From Burkholderia pyrrocinia (GTDB lineage: Bacteria > Pseudomonadota > Gammaproteobacteria > Burkholderiales > Burkholderiaceae): a stretch of 64,000 bases of DNA. The position numbers were made by a program, and so were the translations under genes. How positions within the stretch are numbered: the first letter of the stretch is position 1; every line of letters begins with the position of its first letter. The notes under the pieces were generated by a model. The model did not search any database. It was not told the origin of the DNA and worked only from the letters and a program-made list of their open reading frames with translations. The stretch is from contig NZ_CP024902.1 of NCBI RefSeq assembly GCF_003330765.1, positions 434,001 to 498,000 of the forward strand, in the 5' to 3' direction. This document shows positions 27,366 to 36,238 of this stretch, piece after piece.

Positions 27366-30300
27366 ATGGCACAACAACTTCCACCGGGCGCCGAGAAGGA
27401 ACAGGCCGTAACCTGGCTCAGTGATGTTTCCCCCAAGGACGTCGCCGCAGTCGGCAACCGCTTCGATGCGTGGTTGCGCCGGATCAGCGGCAACCACATC
27501 ACGTTCGAGGACGTGAAGACGTTTGCCGGTGCCGTGCCGATCGTCGGCAACATCATGGCGATGGTCGACGCGCTTGGCGATATTGCCGAAATCGTCGAGA
27601 AGCGCGGTGGTCAGGTGCTCGATTACATGAGCCTCGCGATCAACCTGCTCGGCATCATTCCGATTCCGCCGACGCTCGCGCCGTTCCGGATGTCGGCGCG
27701 TCCGCTGCTCGCGCTCGTTCGTCACGAATTGCTGATGACGCGCAACAATCTTGGCGCGGCGATCATCTCCGTGCTGGTCACGCATATCAACGCGACCTGC
27801 GCGACCGAGATCGAGGATTTTCTCAACAAGCTGAAGGCCGGCCTCGTCGAACTGCTCGACGGATGTGCATCGAAATCCGAGGAGCTCATGATCGCGCTGG
27901 CGACCGGGATGGACAAGGCGCTGCACGGGCAGCTCTTCGATGCCAACGCCAATCTGAAACGCCAGCAACAGATCGCGAAGAAGATGGCCGACAATCGGCC
28001 GTGGTACAGCCCGAGTCGGGTCGGTGACGGCATCCAGTTCGCGTACGAGGGCACCAAGGCGCTCGGCAAGAAGGTCGTCAACAAGACGGCAGGCACGATG
28101 GCGAAGCTCGCGCCGGATGCCTGGCTCGAGCCGTTTCGCGGCACGGTGACATTCCTTCGGACGGAGGCGCCGAAGATCGCGACGTCGATCCGTTCGCTGG
28201 CGGGTAGCGAAGAAGGCAAGATGATGTGGCTCGTCTTGCAGTTGATCGAGGCTGTGGCGCGCGTCAAGGCACGCGCGAAGCTTCATGAGCAGAGCGCGGA
28301 CGTCAAGGCGGGCGGGAAGAGCCAGGCGAAGAAGACGCGGGAGCAGGAAGGGCTGGAGAAAACCAACGGGCAAGCGCCGGCCGAAGGGCCAGGGAAGAGC
28401 GCGTGCAAGGCATGCGGGCTCGGGGCATCGCCGGCATCGATCGATTTCGCGTTCGGTGACGAGATGTTCTCGCACGTAGATTTCGACTTGCCGGGCGCGT
28501 TGCCGCTCGTTTGGGAGCGTACGTATCGCTCCCGGCTCTCTGCCTATGACAACGGCGAGCTGGGTGCGCGATGGATCACGCCATATACGACGCGAATCGA
28601 CATCAAGAGCGGTCAGTGGATCTATCGCGATGCGGAGGGGCGTAGCATCGACTATCCGGCACTCGCGGCCGGCGCGGTGCACGACGATCTGTCGGAGAAC
28701 CTGACGCTGTCACGGCTCGACGATACATGGGTGACGATCGCATACGGTCATGACGTGCTGCATGTGTACGAGCGCCGTGGCGACGTGTTCCGGCTCGCTA
28801 TGCAGAAGGACCGCGCCGGAAACACGATCACGCTCGACTACGATACGCTTGACCGCCTTGCGCGTCTGATCGACGCGAGCGGCAATGTGCTGGCGTTCGA
28901 GCACGACAAGCATGGCCGGATCGTACAGATCGAGCACGTGTTCAAGGACGGCAAGCGTCGTACGCTGGCGAGCTACGAATACGATATGGAAGGCGACCTC
29001 GTGCGCGCGGTCGATCGCCATGGCAACGCGCGGACCTATCAATATCGCCGCCACCTTGTGACGCGCTATACCGATCGCACGGGCCGCGGGATGACGCTCG
29101 AATGGGATGGCGCGGATGCCGACGACAATGCGGACGCGAAGTGCATCCGTGAATATGCGGATGACGGCAGCCTCGATCTCCGGCTCGCGTGGAATCCGAA
29201 TATCCGTCTGACCTACGTGACGGACGCGCTGGGTCAGATGACGCGGTACTACTTCAACATCCACGGTTACGTGTACCGGATCGTGTATCCGGACGGTAAC
29301 CAGGAGTGGTTCCGGCGCGATGCCCATCACAATCTGGTGCTGCATATCCGGCAGGACGGCAGCATCGAACGGCGGGAATACGACGCGCGCGGCAATCTGG
29401 TTCAGCACGAGCGGGCGGACGGTAGCGTCGTCGAGATGGCGTACGACGACAAGGATCAGATGATCCGGCTCGTCGATCCGAACGGGCATGTCTGGCAGCG
29501 CAAGTACGATGATGCGGGCAACCTTGTCGAGGAAATTGATCCGCTAGAGCACACGACGAAGTACGCCTACGGCGACAAGGGGTTGCCGACGCAAATTACC
29601 GATGCGAAGGGTGGAGCGAAAGCACTCGAATACAACGCCGCCGGGCAACTGACAAGCTACACGGATTGTTCCGGCAAGAAGACCGAGTGGCGGTACGACG
29701 ATATCGGACGTGTGATCGAGGCAAAGGACGCGTCGGGGGGCGTGGTCGCTTATGGTTACGGCGCGAGCGGGCAATTGACGGAAATTCGTTCGCCTGCCGG
29801 TGTCGAGCAGGTGCATTACGACGCGGAAGGCCGATTGCTGCGGCATACCGATCAACTCAACCGCTCAACAAGATACAGCTACGACGCAGTCGGCCGTATA
29901 GCGAGCCGCGCGGATGCGCTCGGGCAGACTGTTGCCTACCGCTATGACCGCCTCGGTCGCCTGACTGCGTTGACCGACGCGAACTTCGCGACCTATCAGT
30001 TTCACTACGACCCGGCGGGGCGATTGATCGAGGAAATCGGCTTCGACGGGAAGTCGACGCGCTATCAATACGATCAGGGAAGCGGGAGCCTTGTTTCCGT
30101 TGACGAAGCGGGCTGCGTGACGTCGACGGACCTCGATGCAAATGGCCGTTTGCTGAAGCGTGCTTCAGGTGAAAGCGAAGAGCGGTTTGCCTACGATCCG
30201 AGCGGTCGGCTGATCGATGCGGTGAACCGGTACAGTCGCGTGCAGTTCTTCTTCGATCCGGTCGGCAATCTCGTGCGCGAACATCACGGCTACGATCTGT

Positions 30301-32036
30301 TCGGGGAGCGGCGCAGCTACGTTTGGCATCACGAATACGATGAACTGGGCAACCGGCGACGCACCGTGCGGCCGGACGGCCATGCGGTCGACTGGCTGAT
30401 GTATGGTTCGGGGCATGTGCACGGGATGCTGCTCGATGGCGAGGAGCGTGTGCAGTTCGAGCGTGATGACCTTCATCGCGAGACGGTGCGGATGCTGTCG
30501 AGCAAGGTCGGGCAGCGCACGCACTACGACCCTGCAGGACGTGTGCTGCAACAAACGATTCAGCGATCGACGTCGCCTGCGCCACTCGCCGAGCGGCGTT
30601 ATCGCTATGACGCGGTGGGGCAACTGTCACGAATCGAGGACAGCCGCAAGGGTGGGACCGACTACAGGTATGACCCGGTCGGGCGATTGATCGAGGCGAT
30701 CAGTCCGGTTGCGAAGGAGCGCTTTGCGTTTGATCCGGCGAGCAATATTGTCGATTCCGTGCAGCGGCAGGCGACACCTGCGTCACGGCCGAGTCCGGTG
30801 AGGCCGGAAAACACGCTGCCGATCGAGGTGCCGAAAGTACTCGGTAACCTGCTGAAGGCGTATGCGGGGATGCACTTCGAATACGACGCGCGCGGGAATT
30901 TGATCCGCAAGCGTACGCCGGCCGGGGAACAGGAATACGAGTGGGACGAGTTCAACCGCTTGTTGTCGGCTCGGGTTGCGGAAACGTCGCGGCAGAGCCA
31001 GTCGCGCTATTTCTACGATGCGTTCGGCCGCCGGATCTCGAAGGAGGTGAACGGCGAGCGGACGGTGTTCGGGTGGGATGGTGACACGCTGGCGTATGAG
31101 AGCGATGGCCAATGTGGCACGCACTATATCTACGAACCGGGGACGTTTGTGCCGCTGGCGCAGTATGTGGCGGAGCCGGTGGAGGGAATTGCGACGCCGG
31201 AGTGGAAGAGCACCGATCGGTATGTGCCGGAGGACGATCCGCTGCAAAAGGTGCCGGAGCGGCGGGCGGATGCCAAACCGTTCTATTACCACTGCGACCA
31301 GATCGGTACGCCGCAGTTGCTGACAGATGACTATGGCGACGTCGTGTGGGAGGCGTCGTACAAGGCGTGGGGCGAAGCGCGGGAAGTGGTCGCGCGGACG
31401 TCGAAGGCGGCGGGGATCGTGCTGAAGAATCCGTTGCGGTTCCAGGGGCAACAGGTCGATGAGGAGACGGGGCTGCACTACAACAGACATCGATACTATG
31501 ATCCGATGTCCGGAAGATTCGCCTCGAGAGATCCGATCGGACTGGCGGGCGGCTCAAACGTGTATGAGTATTCAGTCAATCCGATCGACAGCATAGATCC
31601 TTATGGGCTAACAGCTGAAAAGCTCGGGCGTAACCTTGCTCGTGCGGGGAGACCTCTTCAGCCGGGACAAACGGCACACCACATAGTTCAGGAGAATTGT
31701 CGTAAGGGCTCACCAAATAGCCACGTTCAGAAGTCACGGGAAATACTAGAACGGGGTAATACAGACATTGACTCCGCTCCAAATGGTGCTCGGTTGTGGG
31801 GCACTGGAAATGCCCAAGTTCAGGTGCCAGGACACCCAGGAAGAGTAGCCGCGCGGGCTGATGGCACTTACCATGCCGGTGCGCACGTTCATGGCAGCGA
31901 CAATGACAAGTTGATATATCAGGTGCTAAAGGGTGTCGAAAAGAGAGGAGGGAATATCGAAAATGCTCTCCGCGATATCGGGCAACGAATGGAAAGTGGC
32001 AGTTGGAAAGGAACATTCGGCTGCTGCTGCGACTAG
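27366..32036 (+). CDS. rhs: Rhs-repeat T6SS effector with C-terminal AHH-type HNH nuclease
   Basis: 1556 residues. Residues ~55-160 are hydrophobic and helical (AGAVPIVGNIMA, INLLGIIPIP) and resemble the N-terminus of the PoNe-like effector; no PAAR motif is visible. A DUF6531-like start of the Rhs shell is at ~350-380, followed by >20 YD-type repeats that fold into a cocoon. The shell closes with the Rhs core end, DPIGLAGGSNVYEYSVNP and DPYGL (near 1410), where the toxin is cleaved. The toxin tip (~140 residues) has AHH at 1437-1439 in QTAHHIVQE and later conserved His/Asn residues of the AHH nuclease family. It ends in GCCCD. DNase activity is inferred from the family. The immunity gene follows after 12 bases. 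Confidence 0.9.
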   Translation: MAQQLPPGAEKEQAVTWLSDVSPKDVAAVGNRFDAWLRRISGNHITFEDVKTFAGAVPIVGNIMAMVDALGDIAEIVEKRGGQVLDYMSLAINLLGIIPIPPTLAPFRMSARPLLALVRHELLMTRNNLGAAIISVLVTHINATCATEIEDFLNKLKAGLVELLDGCASKSEELMIALATGMDKALHGQLFDANANLKRQQQIAKKMADNRPWYSPSRVGDGIQFAYEGTKALGKKVVNKTAGTMAKLAPDAWLEPFRGTVTFLRTEAPKIATSIRSLAGSEEGKMMWLVLQLIEAVARVKARAKLHEQSADVKAGGKSQAKKTREQEGLEKTNGQAPAEGPGKSACKACGLGASPASIDFAFGDEMFSHVDFDLPGALPLVWERTYRSRLSAYDNGELGARWITPYTTRIDIKSGQWIYRDAEGRSIDYPALAAGAVHDDLSENLTLSRLDDTWVTIAYGHDVLHVYERRGDVFRLAMQKDRAGNTITLDYDTLDRLARLIDASGNVLAFEHDKHGRIVQIEHVFKDGKRRTLASYEYDMEGDLVRAVDRHGNARTYQYRRHLVTRYTDRTGRGMTLEWDGADADDNADAKCIREYADDGSLDLRLAWNPNIRLTYVTDALGQMTRYYFNIHGYVYRIVYPDGNQEWFRRDAHHNLVLHIRQDGSIERREYDARGNLVQHERADGSVVEMAYDDKDQMIRLVDPNGHVWQRKYDDAGNLVEEIDPLEHTTKYAYGDKGLPTQITDAKGGAKALEYNAAGQLTSYTDCSGKKTEWRYDDIGRVIEAKDASGGVVAYGYGASGQLTEIRSPAGVEQVHYDAEGRLLRHTDQLNRSTRYSYDAVGRIASRADALGQTVAYRYDRLGRLTALTDANFATYQFHYDPAGRLIEEIGFDGKSTRYQYDQGSGSLVSVDEAGCVTSTDLDANGRLLKRASGESEERFAYDPSGRLIDAVNRYSRVQFFFDPVGNLVREHHGYDLFGERRSYVWHHEYDELGNRRRTVRPDGHAVDWLMYGSGHVHGMLLDGEERVQFERDDLHRETVRMLSSKVGQRTHYDPAGRVLQQTIQRSTSPAPLAERRYRYDAVGQLSRIEDSRKGGTDYRYDPVGRLIEAISPVAKERFAFDPASNIVDSVQRQATPASRPSPVRPENTLPIEVPKVLGNLLKAYAGMHFEYDARGNLIRKRTPAGEQEYEWDEFNRLLSARVAETSRQSQSRYFYDAFGRRISKEVNGERTVFGWDGDTLAYESDGQCGTHYIYEPGTFVPLAQYVAEPVEGIATPEWKSTDRYVPEDDPLQKVPERRADAKPFYYHCDQIGTPQLLTDDYGDVVWEASYKAWGEAREVVARTSKAAGIVLKNPLRFQGQQVDEETGLHYNRHRYYDPMSGRFASRDPIGLAGGSNVYEYSVNPIDSIDPYGLTAEKLGRNLARAGRPLQPGQTAHHIVQENCRKGSPNSHVQKSREILERGNTDIDSAPNGARLWGTGNAQVQVPGHPGRVAARADGTYHAGAHVHGSDNDKLIYQVLKGVEKRGGNIENALRDIGQRMESGSWKGTFGCCCD

Positions 32037-32048
32037 GAGGATAAAATA

Positions 32049-32699
32049 ATGTTGTTGGAAACGCCGGTAATTGCAAATGCCCTGGCTCTTCTTCAAGGGG
32101 AATTTGAGTCGATTGATAAAAAATATCTCTATGATCGATACCTTGTTCTCAAGGATTCGATAGAGGATTGGAAATTTTCGTCGGGGGATTACTATTCATG
32201 TCTACCATATGAAGAGCAGCGACAAGGTTTTTCTTCCCCAAAACTACTTAAGAAACGCTATGAAAGCGTCGATGACGCGCGCTGGCTCGGAAAATATAGT
32301 GCAGGCTTCCGAGATGGAAAGCATGTCGTTACGGTAATGCCGGGTCAAAAGACTGTTCAGGCGCTGAGTGCAGATTTCTATGATGAAAATGAAGGCGTAA
32401 TCGACGTACGCAGTGTCACTTATAAGGGGATTGATCATCCGGAGAAGGTCATATCTCGGGTAACGGGTGTCGCTCGGATGATGTCTCTGGATGAATTGCG
32501 CAAAGTATATGTGGCCGTCGGGGATGGCGGCGCATTTGCGGTCTACCTCTACACGTACTCTGCTGAGCACAGGCCGTTAAGCTCGGTGGCATTTTCGAAA
32601 GGATGGACAGGCGAATCTCAGTGGAATTTCCATTACGACGCAGTCGGTGAGTTGGAGCGAATCACATCCGGCCCGGCGACACTTTGGACCCGCACGTAG
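32049..32699 (+). CDS. Probable immunity protein to the AHH-nuclease Rhs effector
   Basis: 216 residues, no family recognised. It has a strong AGGAGG eight bases before its ATG, starts 12 bases after the rhs stop, and has a markedly lower GC content than the Rhs shell, as does the toxin tip, so tip and antidote look acquired together. No signal peptide, as expected for protection against a DNase in the cytoplasm. The role is inferred from position. Confidence 0.65.
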   Translation: MLLETPVIANALALLQGEFESIDKKYLYDRYLVLKDSIEDWKFSSGDYYSCLPYEEQRQGFSSPKLLKKRYESVDDARWLGKYSAGFRDGKHVVTVMPGQKTVQALSADFYDENEGVIDVRSVTYKGIDHPEKVISRVTGVARMMSLDELRKVYVAVGDGGAFAVYLYTYSAEHRPLSSVAFSKGWTGESQWNFHYDAVGELERITSGPATLWTRT

Positions 32700-32730
32700 T
32701 GTCGGACGTGTAAGGGGGGAGCTATCTCTG

Positions 32731-32973
32731 TTGAGTGCGTCGATTCGATGGAGTGGCACGTTGTATGACGGGACCGTCCGAAAGAAGAGAACATTCTCTC
32801 GCGCGACGCTGCATGTGATTGACGCACTCATCCGTCTCGATCAAGTTGGATTAGCGTTTCGGGATAACAATCAATCCGAGTGGCATCGTCGCGCATATGG
32901 AGCATACTATCGCGCGATAGCTGAAGAGGAAATATACGAGAGCTTCGGGAGATTGTTTTTACTTGAAGAATGA
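32731..32973 (+). CDS. Small hypothetical protein, possibly a remnant
   Basis: About 80 residues from a TTG at 32731, behind a GGGGGGAG stretch. The reading (LHVIDALIRLDQVGLAF, then YYRAIAEEEIYES) looks protein-like and acidic at the end; no family recognised. The frame runs upstream into the end of the preceding gene, so the start is uncertain. It may be the 3' part of an older immunity gene displaced by a new toxin-immunity exchange. Confidence 0.35.
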   Translation: MSASIRWSGTLYDGTVRKKRTFSRATLHVIDALIRLDQVGLAFRDNNQSEWHRRAYGAYYRAIAEEEIYESFGRLFLLEE

Positions 32974-33015
32974 CGAGGATGGTTATCGCCAGCGGGAATA
33001 TGAATCTATCTAGGG

Positions 33016-33377
33016 GGCGGAGATGAATCGTTCTATGTCGTCGACAATGTGCCGTATTGTGTCTATGGCGTAAGCAAGGGGGACGCGGTAGCAGTCATCC
33101 TGCAACGCGGAACCGAAGATGACGAATAGGATGAAGTGCTTGGCCTCGACACTTACTACATGGAAGTGGGTGAAGACGGTGTCGCCGGACACGACGGCAT
33201 CGAGTCGGTTTCGTTGCGTGGAGAGATGCTGACACTGAGTTGTCTCACGATGCCGCACGGTCGGAAGGGCTTGCATTGGTCGCAATAGTCGTTCGCGTGC
33301 CCGACAAGCAGGGGCACTTGAAGCAGGGACTGACTGCGATCTTCGCGGGTAAATCGACCCAATTGCGTTTTGATTGA
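33016..33377 (+). pseudogene. Decayed immunity genes (DUF4265-like fragment fused to an Imm10-like remnant)
   Basis: Reading from 33016 gives DESFYVVDNVPYCVYGVSKGD, split here into DESFYVV and VPYCVYGV, reminiscent of DUF4265, then AVILQRGTEDDE, an in-frame TAG at 33127, and DEVLGLDTYYMEV with a GIESVSL strand, the layout of Imm10 immunity proteins. Near 33235 the frame must shift, after which ELSHDAARSEGLAL runs to a TGA at 33375. No start codon remains. At least one stop and one frameshift make it non-functional. Confidence 0.55.
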
Positions 33378-33578
33378 TACGCATCGCGCAGACCAGCCAG
33401 TGGCTCTTGTCAATCTCATTTGCGCGGAATTGGCATAATGTCGCTTGCCGACACGAGCCGCTGCAGCATTCACTGGCACGTGCGGCCTACGCTGTTGGTG
33501 GTGGAGAAGAGGGGCGGCTTGCCGCCGCGATCTCACGATCACCGCGCCGCATTCACCCTAGTTTCCAACGCACTACCC

Positions 33579-33896
33579 ATGTCGACCACCCCCACGCTCG
33601 AAGCATCGCTGAAACACATCCTCGAGCGCCCAGGCGACTTCGCCGGATGGCTCTATCTGCCGCCGATGCCATGGACGCTCGATACCGAGGGGGCATTTTC
33701 CGAAGACGCCACCGACGTGGAAGATGATGTTGTGCCTGCTATCGCAACGCAACCTGGCTGGCAGATCACATTGGACAGCGTGACGATCGAGGACATCGTG
33801 ATCAACGCGCACGATCAGGTCGACGAACCGAGCGTTGCGCAATTGCTCGACGCGTTCGTCTTCTACGTCGAGAACGACGCATTTATCCTGCTCTGA
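33579..33896 (+). CDS. DUF7716-like small acidic protein, probable orphan immunity protein
   Basis: 105 residues from the ATG at 33579. It starts with LKHILERPGDFAGWLYLP, and the middle and end (TEGAFSEDATDVED, YVENDAFILL) match the DUF7716 pattern from memory. It is strongly acidic, as many antidotes of nucleases are. No toxin gene sits beside it; it lies in a string of immunity-like genes behind the Rhs locus. The frame is open upstream but that part is not protein-like. Confidence 0.6.
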   Translation: MSTTPTLEASLKHILERPGDFAGWLYLPPMPWTLDTEGAFSEDATDVEDDVVPAIATQPGWQITLDSVTIEDIVINAHDQVDEPSVAQLLDAFVFYVENDAFILL

Positions 33897-33935
33897 CGAT
33901 ACGCTAACGGCACGACGGCAGGGCACTGCGCTTCC

Positions 33936-34271
33936 ATGCGTCGTCCAACATGCCGCCGGCCAATAGAATCTGCGATCGTGTTCAAGCGCGGCGGAAACTA
34001 CTGCATCCAGATCTACGGCGACGCGATTCCACACGATGAAATCGATCGACTCGAACACGAGGCCGGGACTGAACTGGGCGGGACGCTGGATGGTCGCTAT
34101 GGCGGCTCGCTTGCGCTGTCCATTCCGGCAAAGGTTGGTGGCGAGCGAATTCGTATCGTATTGGACGGCTTCACTGCGAGAACCGATATCGCGTGGTAAT
34201 ACGCAAACATCTACCTGAACTTCGAGGATCCGGACGATGAAACGCTGCTCGACTGGTGGATCGAGCCGTGA
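33936..34271 (+). pseudogene. Immunity-like gene with an in-frame stop
   Basis: The frame encodes FKRGGNYCIQIYGDAIPHDE and GRYGGSLALSIP, breaks at TAA (34197-34199), and then continues in the same frame with YANIYLNFEDPDDE and LLDWWIEP to a TGA at 34271. The continuation after the stop is clearly coding-like, so one nonsense change inactivated the gene. The family was not identified; size and place fit an immunity protein. The beginning (33936) is uncertain. Confidence 0.5.
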
Positions 34272-34332
34272 TGGTGCGGAGCCGAACGTGAGCATATCGG
34301 GCGAAAAGGATCGTCCGACTGCGGAGGCAGAG

Positions 34333-34914
34333 ATGAGAGTGCTGTCGATTGGCGACTCGCGTCGTGACGAGTTGGAACCGAGAGTCGGCGGCGTCGCCCT
34401 GCTCGGGAGCATCGAGAACTGGTCGACAACAACGTCTGGCGAGCCTCTTCATCTTATCGCGTCATTTCCGGCCCGCTTTCTGGGAATCGAGCGCGGCAGA
34501 GACGAGTTTGTCTCGGTGTTTTCCTTCTACTCGAAGCGTCATTACTTCCTCGATCGAGTCACGTATCACGGCGATCCGTCCGAAATGCGCGTTATCGAAG
34601 GAGAGGGAACAACCCGCGTCGTTTTTCATGACCGACAGTGCGAAGTGTTTGAGGCGAACACGATACCGACGAGGCGGCTGATCGCAGGTGAGCTGGCGGA
34701 GCGGGCGTTTCAAGGGAGCGGGTTAGGCGGCTTCCCGGGATTCCTGCAGAATGAGAGCATTGCAATCGATTCGAGATTCGAATTCGCCTTGCAGTTGTAC
34801 GGCGGCGACTTCCCCGAAGGATGGTCCGACATTTTCGGTCTGAGCGATGCGGTCGGCTATCTGTTTGTCGACAAGCTGGCGGGAGAGGGGTTGTTTTTTG
34901 TTCAGGCAACTTGA
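34333..34914 (+). CDS. Hypothetical protein, possibly DUF1963/YwqG-like immunity protein
   Basis: 193 residues from the ATG at 34333, chosen because GGAGG lies six bases upstream; the frame is open to 34237. Features include PLHLIASFPARFLG, FVSVFSFYSKRHYF, a VSRLF-free middle, and an acidic end (GDFPEGWSDIFGLSDAVG) resembling the cytoplasmic DUF1963 fold that binds toxins. The assignment is tentative. It sits in the immunity cluster, 12 bases before an Imm1-type gene. Confidence 0.5.
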   Translation: MRVLSIGDSRRDELEPRVGGVALLGSIENWSTTTSGEPLHLIASFPARFLGIERGRDEFVSVFSFYSKRHYFLDRVTYHGDPSEMRVIEGEGTTRVVFHDRQCEVFEANTIPTRRLIAGELAERAFQGSGLGGFPGFLQNESIAIDSRFEFALQLYGGDFPEGWSDIFGLSDAVGYLFVDKLAGEGLFFVQAT

Positions 34915-34926
34915 GAATCCGGGGCG

Positions 34927-35331
34927 ATGCGCACAATCAACGTGATCGAGGAGACGTACATCGGCAATTGCTCGCACGCGACGAAAGCGCGATGCGACAA
35001 CACGACGCAAGCCATCGCGGCAGTCGACAGACTGAACGGCCGCGATCGCTCGACTGTCGCGTTCGAGGCGAGCGACGGAACGGTGATGACGATCGGCGGC
35101 GGTAACCGCGGCTGGTATGTCGTGTTCATCGCATCGCATATCGATGCCGCGTTGCTAAGCCTGACGACACCCGAAGCACCGGCAGACGAAACGATCGAAC
35201 TCGTCGCGGGCGGCCAGCGCGGTAGCTATCCGGCGCGAGACTGCGTGGATCGCGCGACGGTCGCGCAAGCAGCGGCTTATTTCATCTCATGCGGCGGCGC
35301 CGACCCAGGGCTATGCTGGCAAGTCGGCTGA
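34927..35331 (+). CDS. Imm1-family immunity protein
   Basis: 134 residues. The pattern fits Imm1 (PF14430): an N-terminal helix with AIAAVDRLNGRD, a strand VAFEASDGTVMTIGGG, then the typical VAGGQRGSYPARDCVD and a final FISCGG...LCWQVG. Imm1 proteins neutralise deaminase or nuclease tips of polymorphic toxins. The matching toxin is not next to it, so it is an orphan antidote here. Confidence 0.7.
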   Translation: MRTINVIEETYIGNCSHATKARCDNTTQAIAAVDRLNGRDRSTVAFEASDGTVMTIGGGNRGWYVVFIASHIDAALLSLTTPEAPADETIELVAGGQRGSYPARDCVDRATVAQAAAYFISCGGADPGLCWQVG

Positions 35332-35373
35332 CATGCCGATACAACCACAGCGAGCGTGGAGGAAGATCGACCG

Positions 35374-35829
35374 ATGACCCAGACGCCGACCATCGGCACG
35401 ACCGTGGCCGGAATCGACGCGGCCGAAGCATCGCTCGGCCGCGAGTTGCCGCGGTCGTTCGCGGTATGGCTGCTGCTCAACAACGGCAGGTCGCTCGGCG
35501 GACTTCCCGTGTTCCCTGTCTTCGACGCGCGCAATCCGCGCAAGACGTGGAATTCGATCGTTCGGCACTACAACGAGGGCTGGCGCGAGTGGCGAGACAA
35601 CTTTGACCACGCGGATGCGGATTTCTCGAACCTGTTGCCGTTTGCCGAGTTCGGGACGGGCAACTACTATTGCTTCGACTATGACCGGGCCGGTGCGTCG
35701 GTCGAGCCGACCGTTGTTCTCTGGTCGCACGAGACGGGCGAGACGGCGCACGTGGCTGACGATTTCACCGCTTTTCTTTCGCTGCGGGGCCACACGGTAG
35801 AAAGAAAGCGAAATGAAAACGACAGATGA
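35374..35829 (+). CDS. SMI1/KNR4 (SUKH) family immunity-type protein
   Basis: 151 residues from the ATG at 35374 (GGAGGA 10 bases upstream; a GTG at 35356 is possible). It carries SUKH features: AEASLGRELPRSFAVWLL at the start, NNGRSLGGLPVF in the middle, LLPFAEFGTGNYYCFDYD, and a closing acidic helix VADDFTAFLSL. SUKH proteins are common antidotes to nuclease toxins. It overlaps the following gene by 17 bases. Confidence 0.75.
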   Translation: MTQTPTIGTTVAGIDAAEASLGRELPRSFAVWLLLNNGRSLGGLPVFPVFDARNPRKTWNSIVRHYNEGWREWRDNFDHADADFSNLLPFAEFGTGNYYCFDYDRAGASVEPTVVLWSHETGETAHVADDFTAFLSLRGHTVERKRNENDR

Positions 35830-36181
35830 TCTGGCTGCGTTGCGTGAACGCCAGGAGGCCATGTGCGCGCGATACGGTCTGCCTGCCACCGAACCCGAGT
35901 ACAAGGTTGCCGTCGCCATGTCGACGCTCGGGCGGATGCCCGTCTATGGCATGCGCATCACGCTGTCCGAAGGCGATGACGTCGGCTGGTTCTTCCATTG
36001 CGGTGAATATTCGGACGCGGCCGATTTCTACCAGCCGCTGCACGCCGCGCATCTGTCGACGTACCTGCCGTTGGTTCTGTCGTACCTGAGGTTGCCACCC
36101 GGCACGCGCTTCATCATCGACGACAACGGCTACGAAGACGTCTGGATGGATTCGCCCGCCGACAACGGCGCGCCGAAATGA
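35813..36181 (+). CDS. Imm33-like immunity protein
   Basis: 122 residues. GWFFHCGEYSDAADFYQP, LSTYLPLVLSYLRLPPG and GYEDVW follow the Imm33 pattern as I recall it. The gene overlaps the SUKH gene and is followed after its stop by a strong terminator, so it ends the immunity cluster. No cognate toxin adjacent. Confidence 0.6.
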   Translation: MKTTDDLAALRERQEAMCARYGLPATEPEYKVAVAMSTLGRMPVYGMRITLSEGDDVGWFFHCGEYSDAADFYQPLHAAHLSTYLPLVLSYLRLPPGTRFIIDDNGYEDVWMDSPADNGAPK

Positions 36182-36206
36182 AAAAGGACCGTCCAGCGGT
36201 CCTTTT
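36182..36206. terminator. Bidirectional terminator between the immunity cluster and tssL
   Basis: A 10-bp stem (36182-36191 with 36197-36206) flanked by A4 and T4, so it can stop transcription both from the immunity genes and from the leftward tssJ-K-L genes. Confidence 0.85.
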
Positions 36207-36238
36207 CCTCATGAAGCGACGCTTTTACAAAGCACCCC

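Noticed and set aside
27366..28400. PAAR domain at the N-terminus of the Rhs protein
   Set aside because: No PAAR-type Pro-Ala-Ala-Arg/Gly-His pattern was seen; the region is hydrophobic and helical instead.
27321..28682. 453-codon open frame antisense to the start of rhs
   Set aside because: Arg-rich shadow with atypical composition; the plus-strand Rhs reading is clear.
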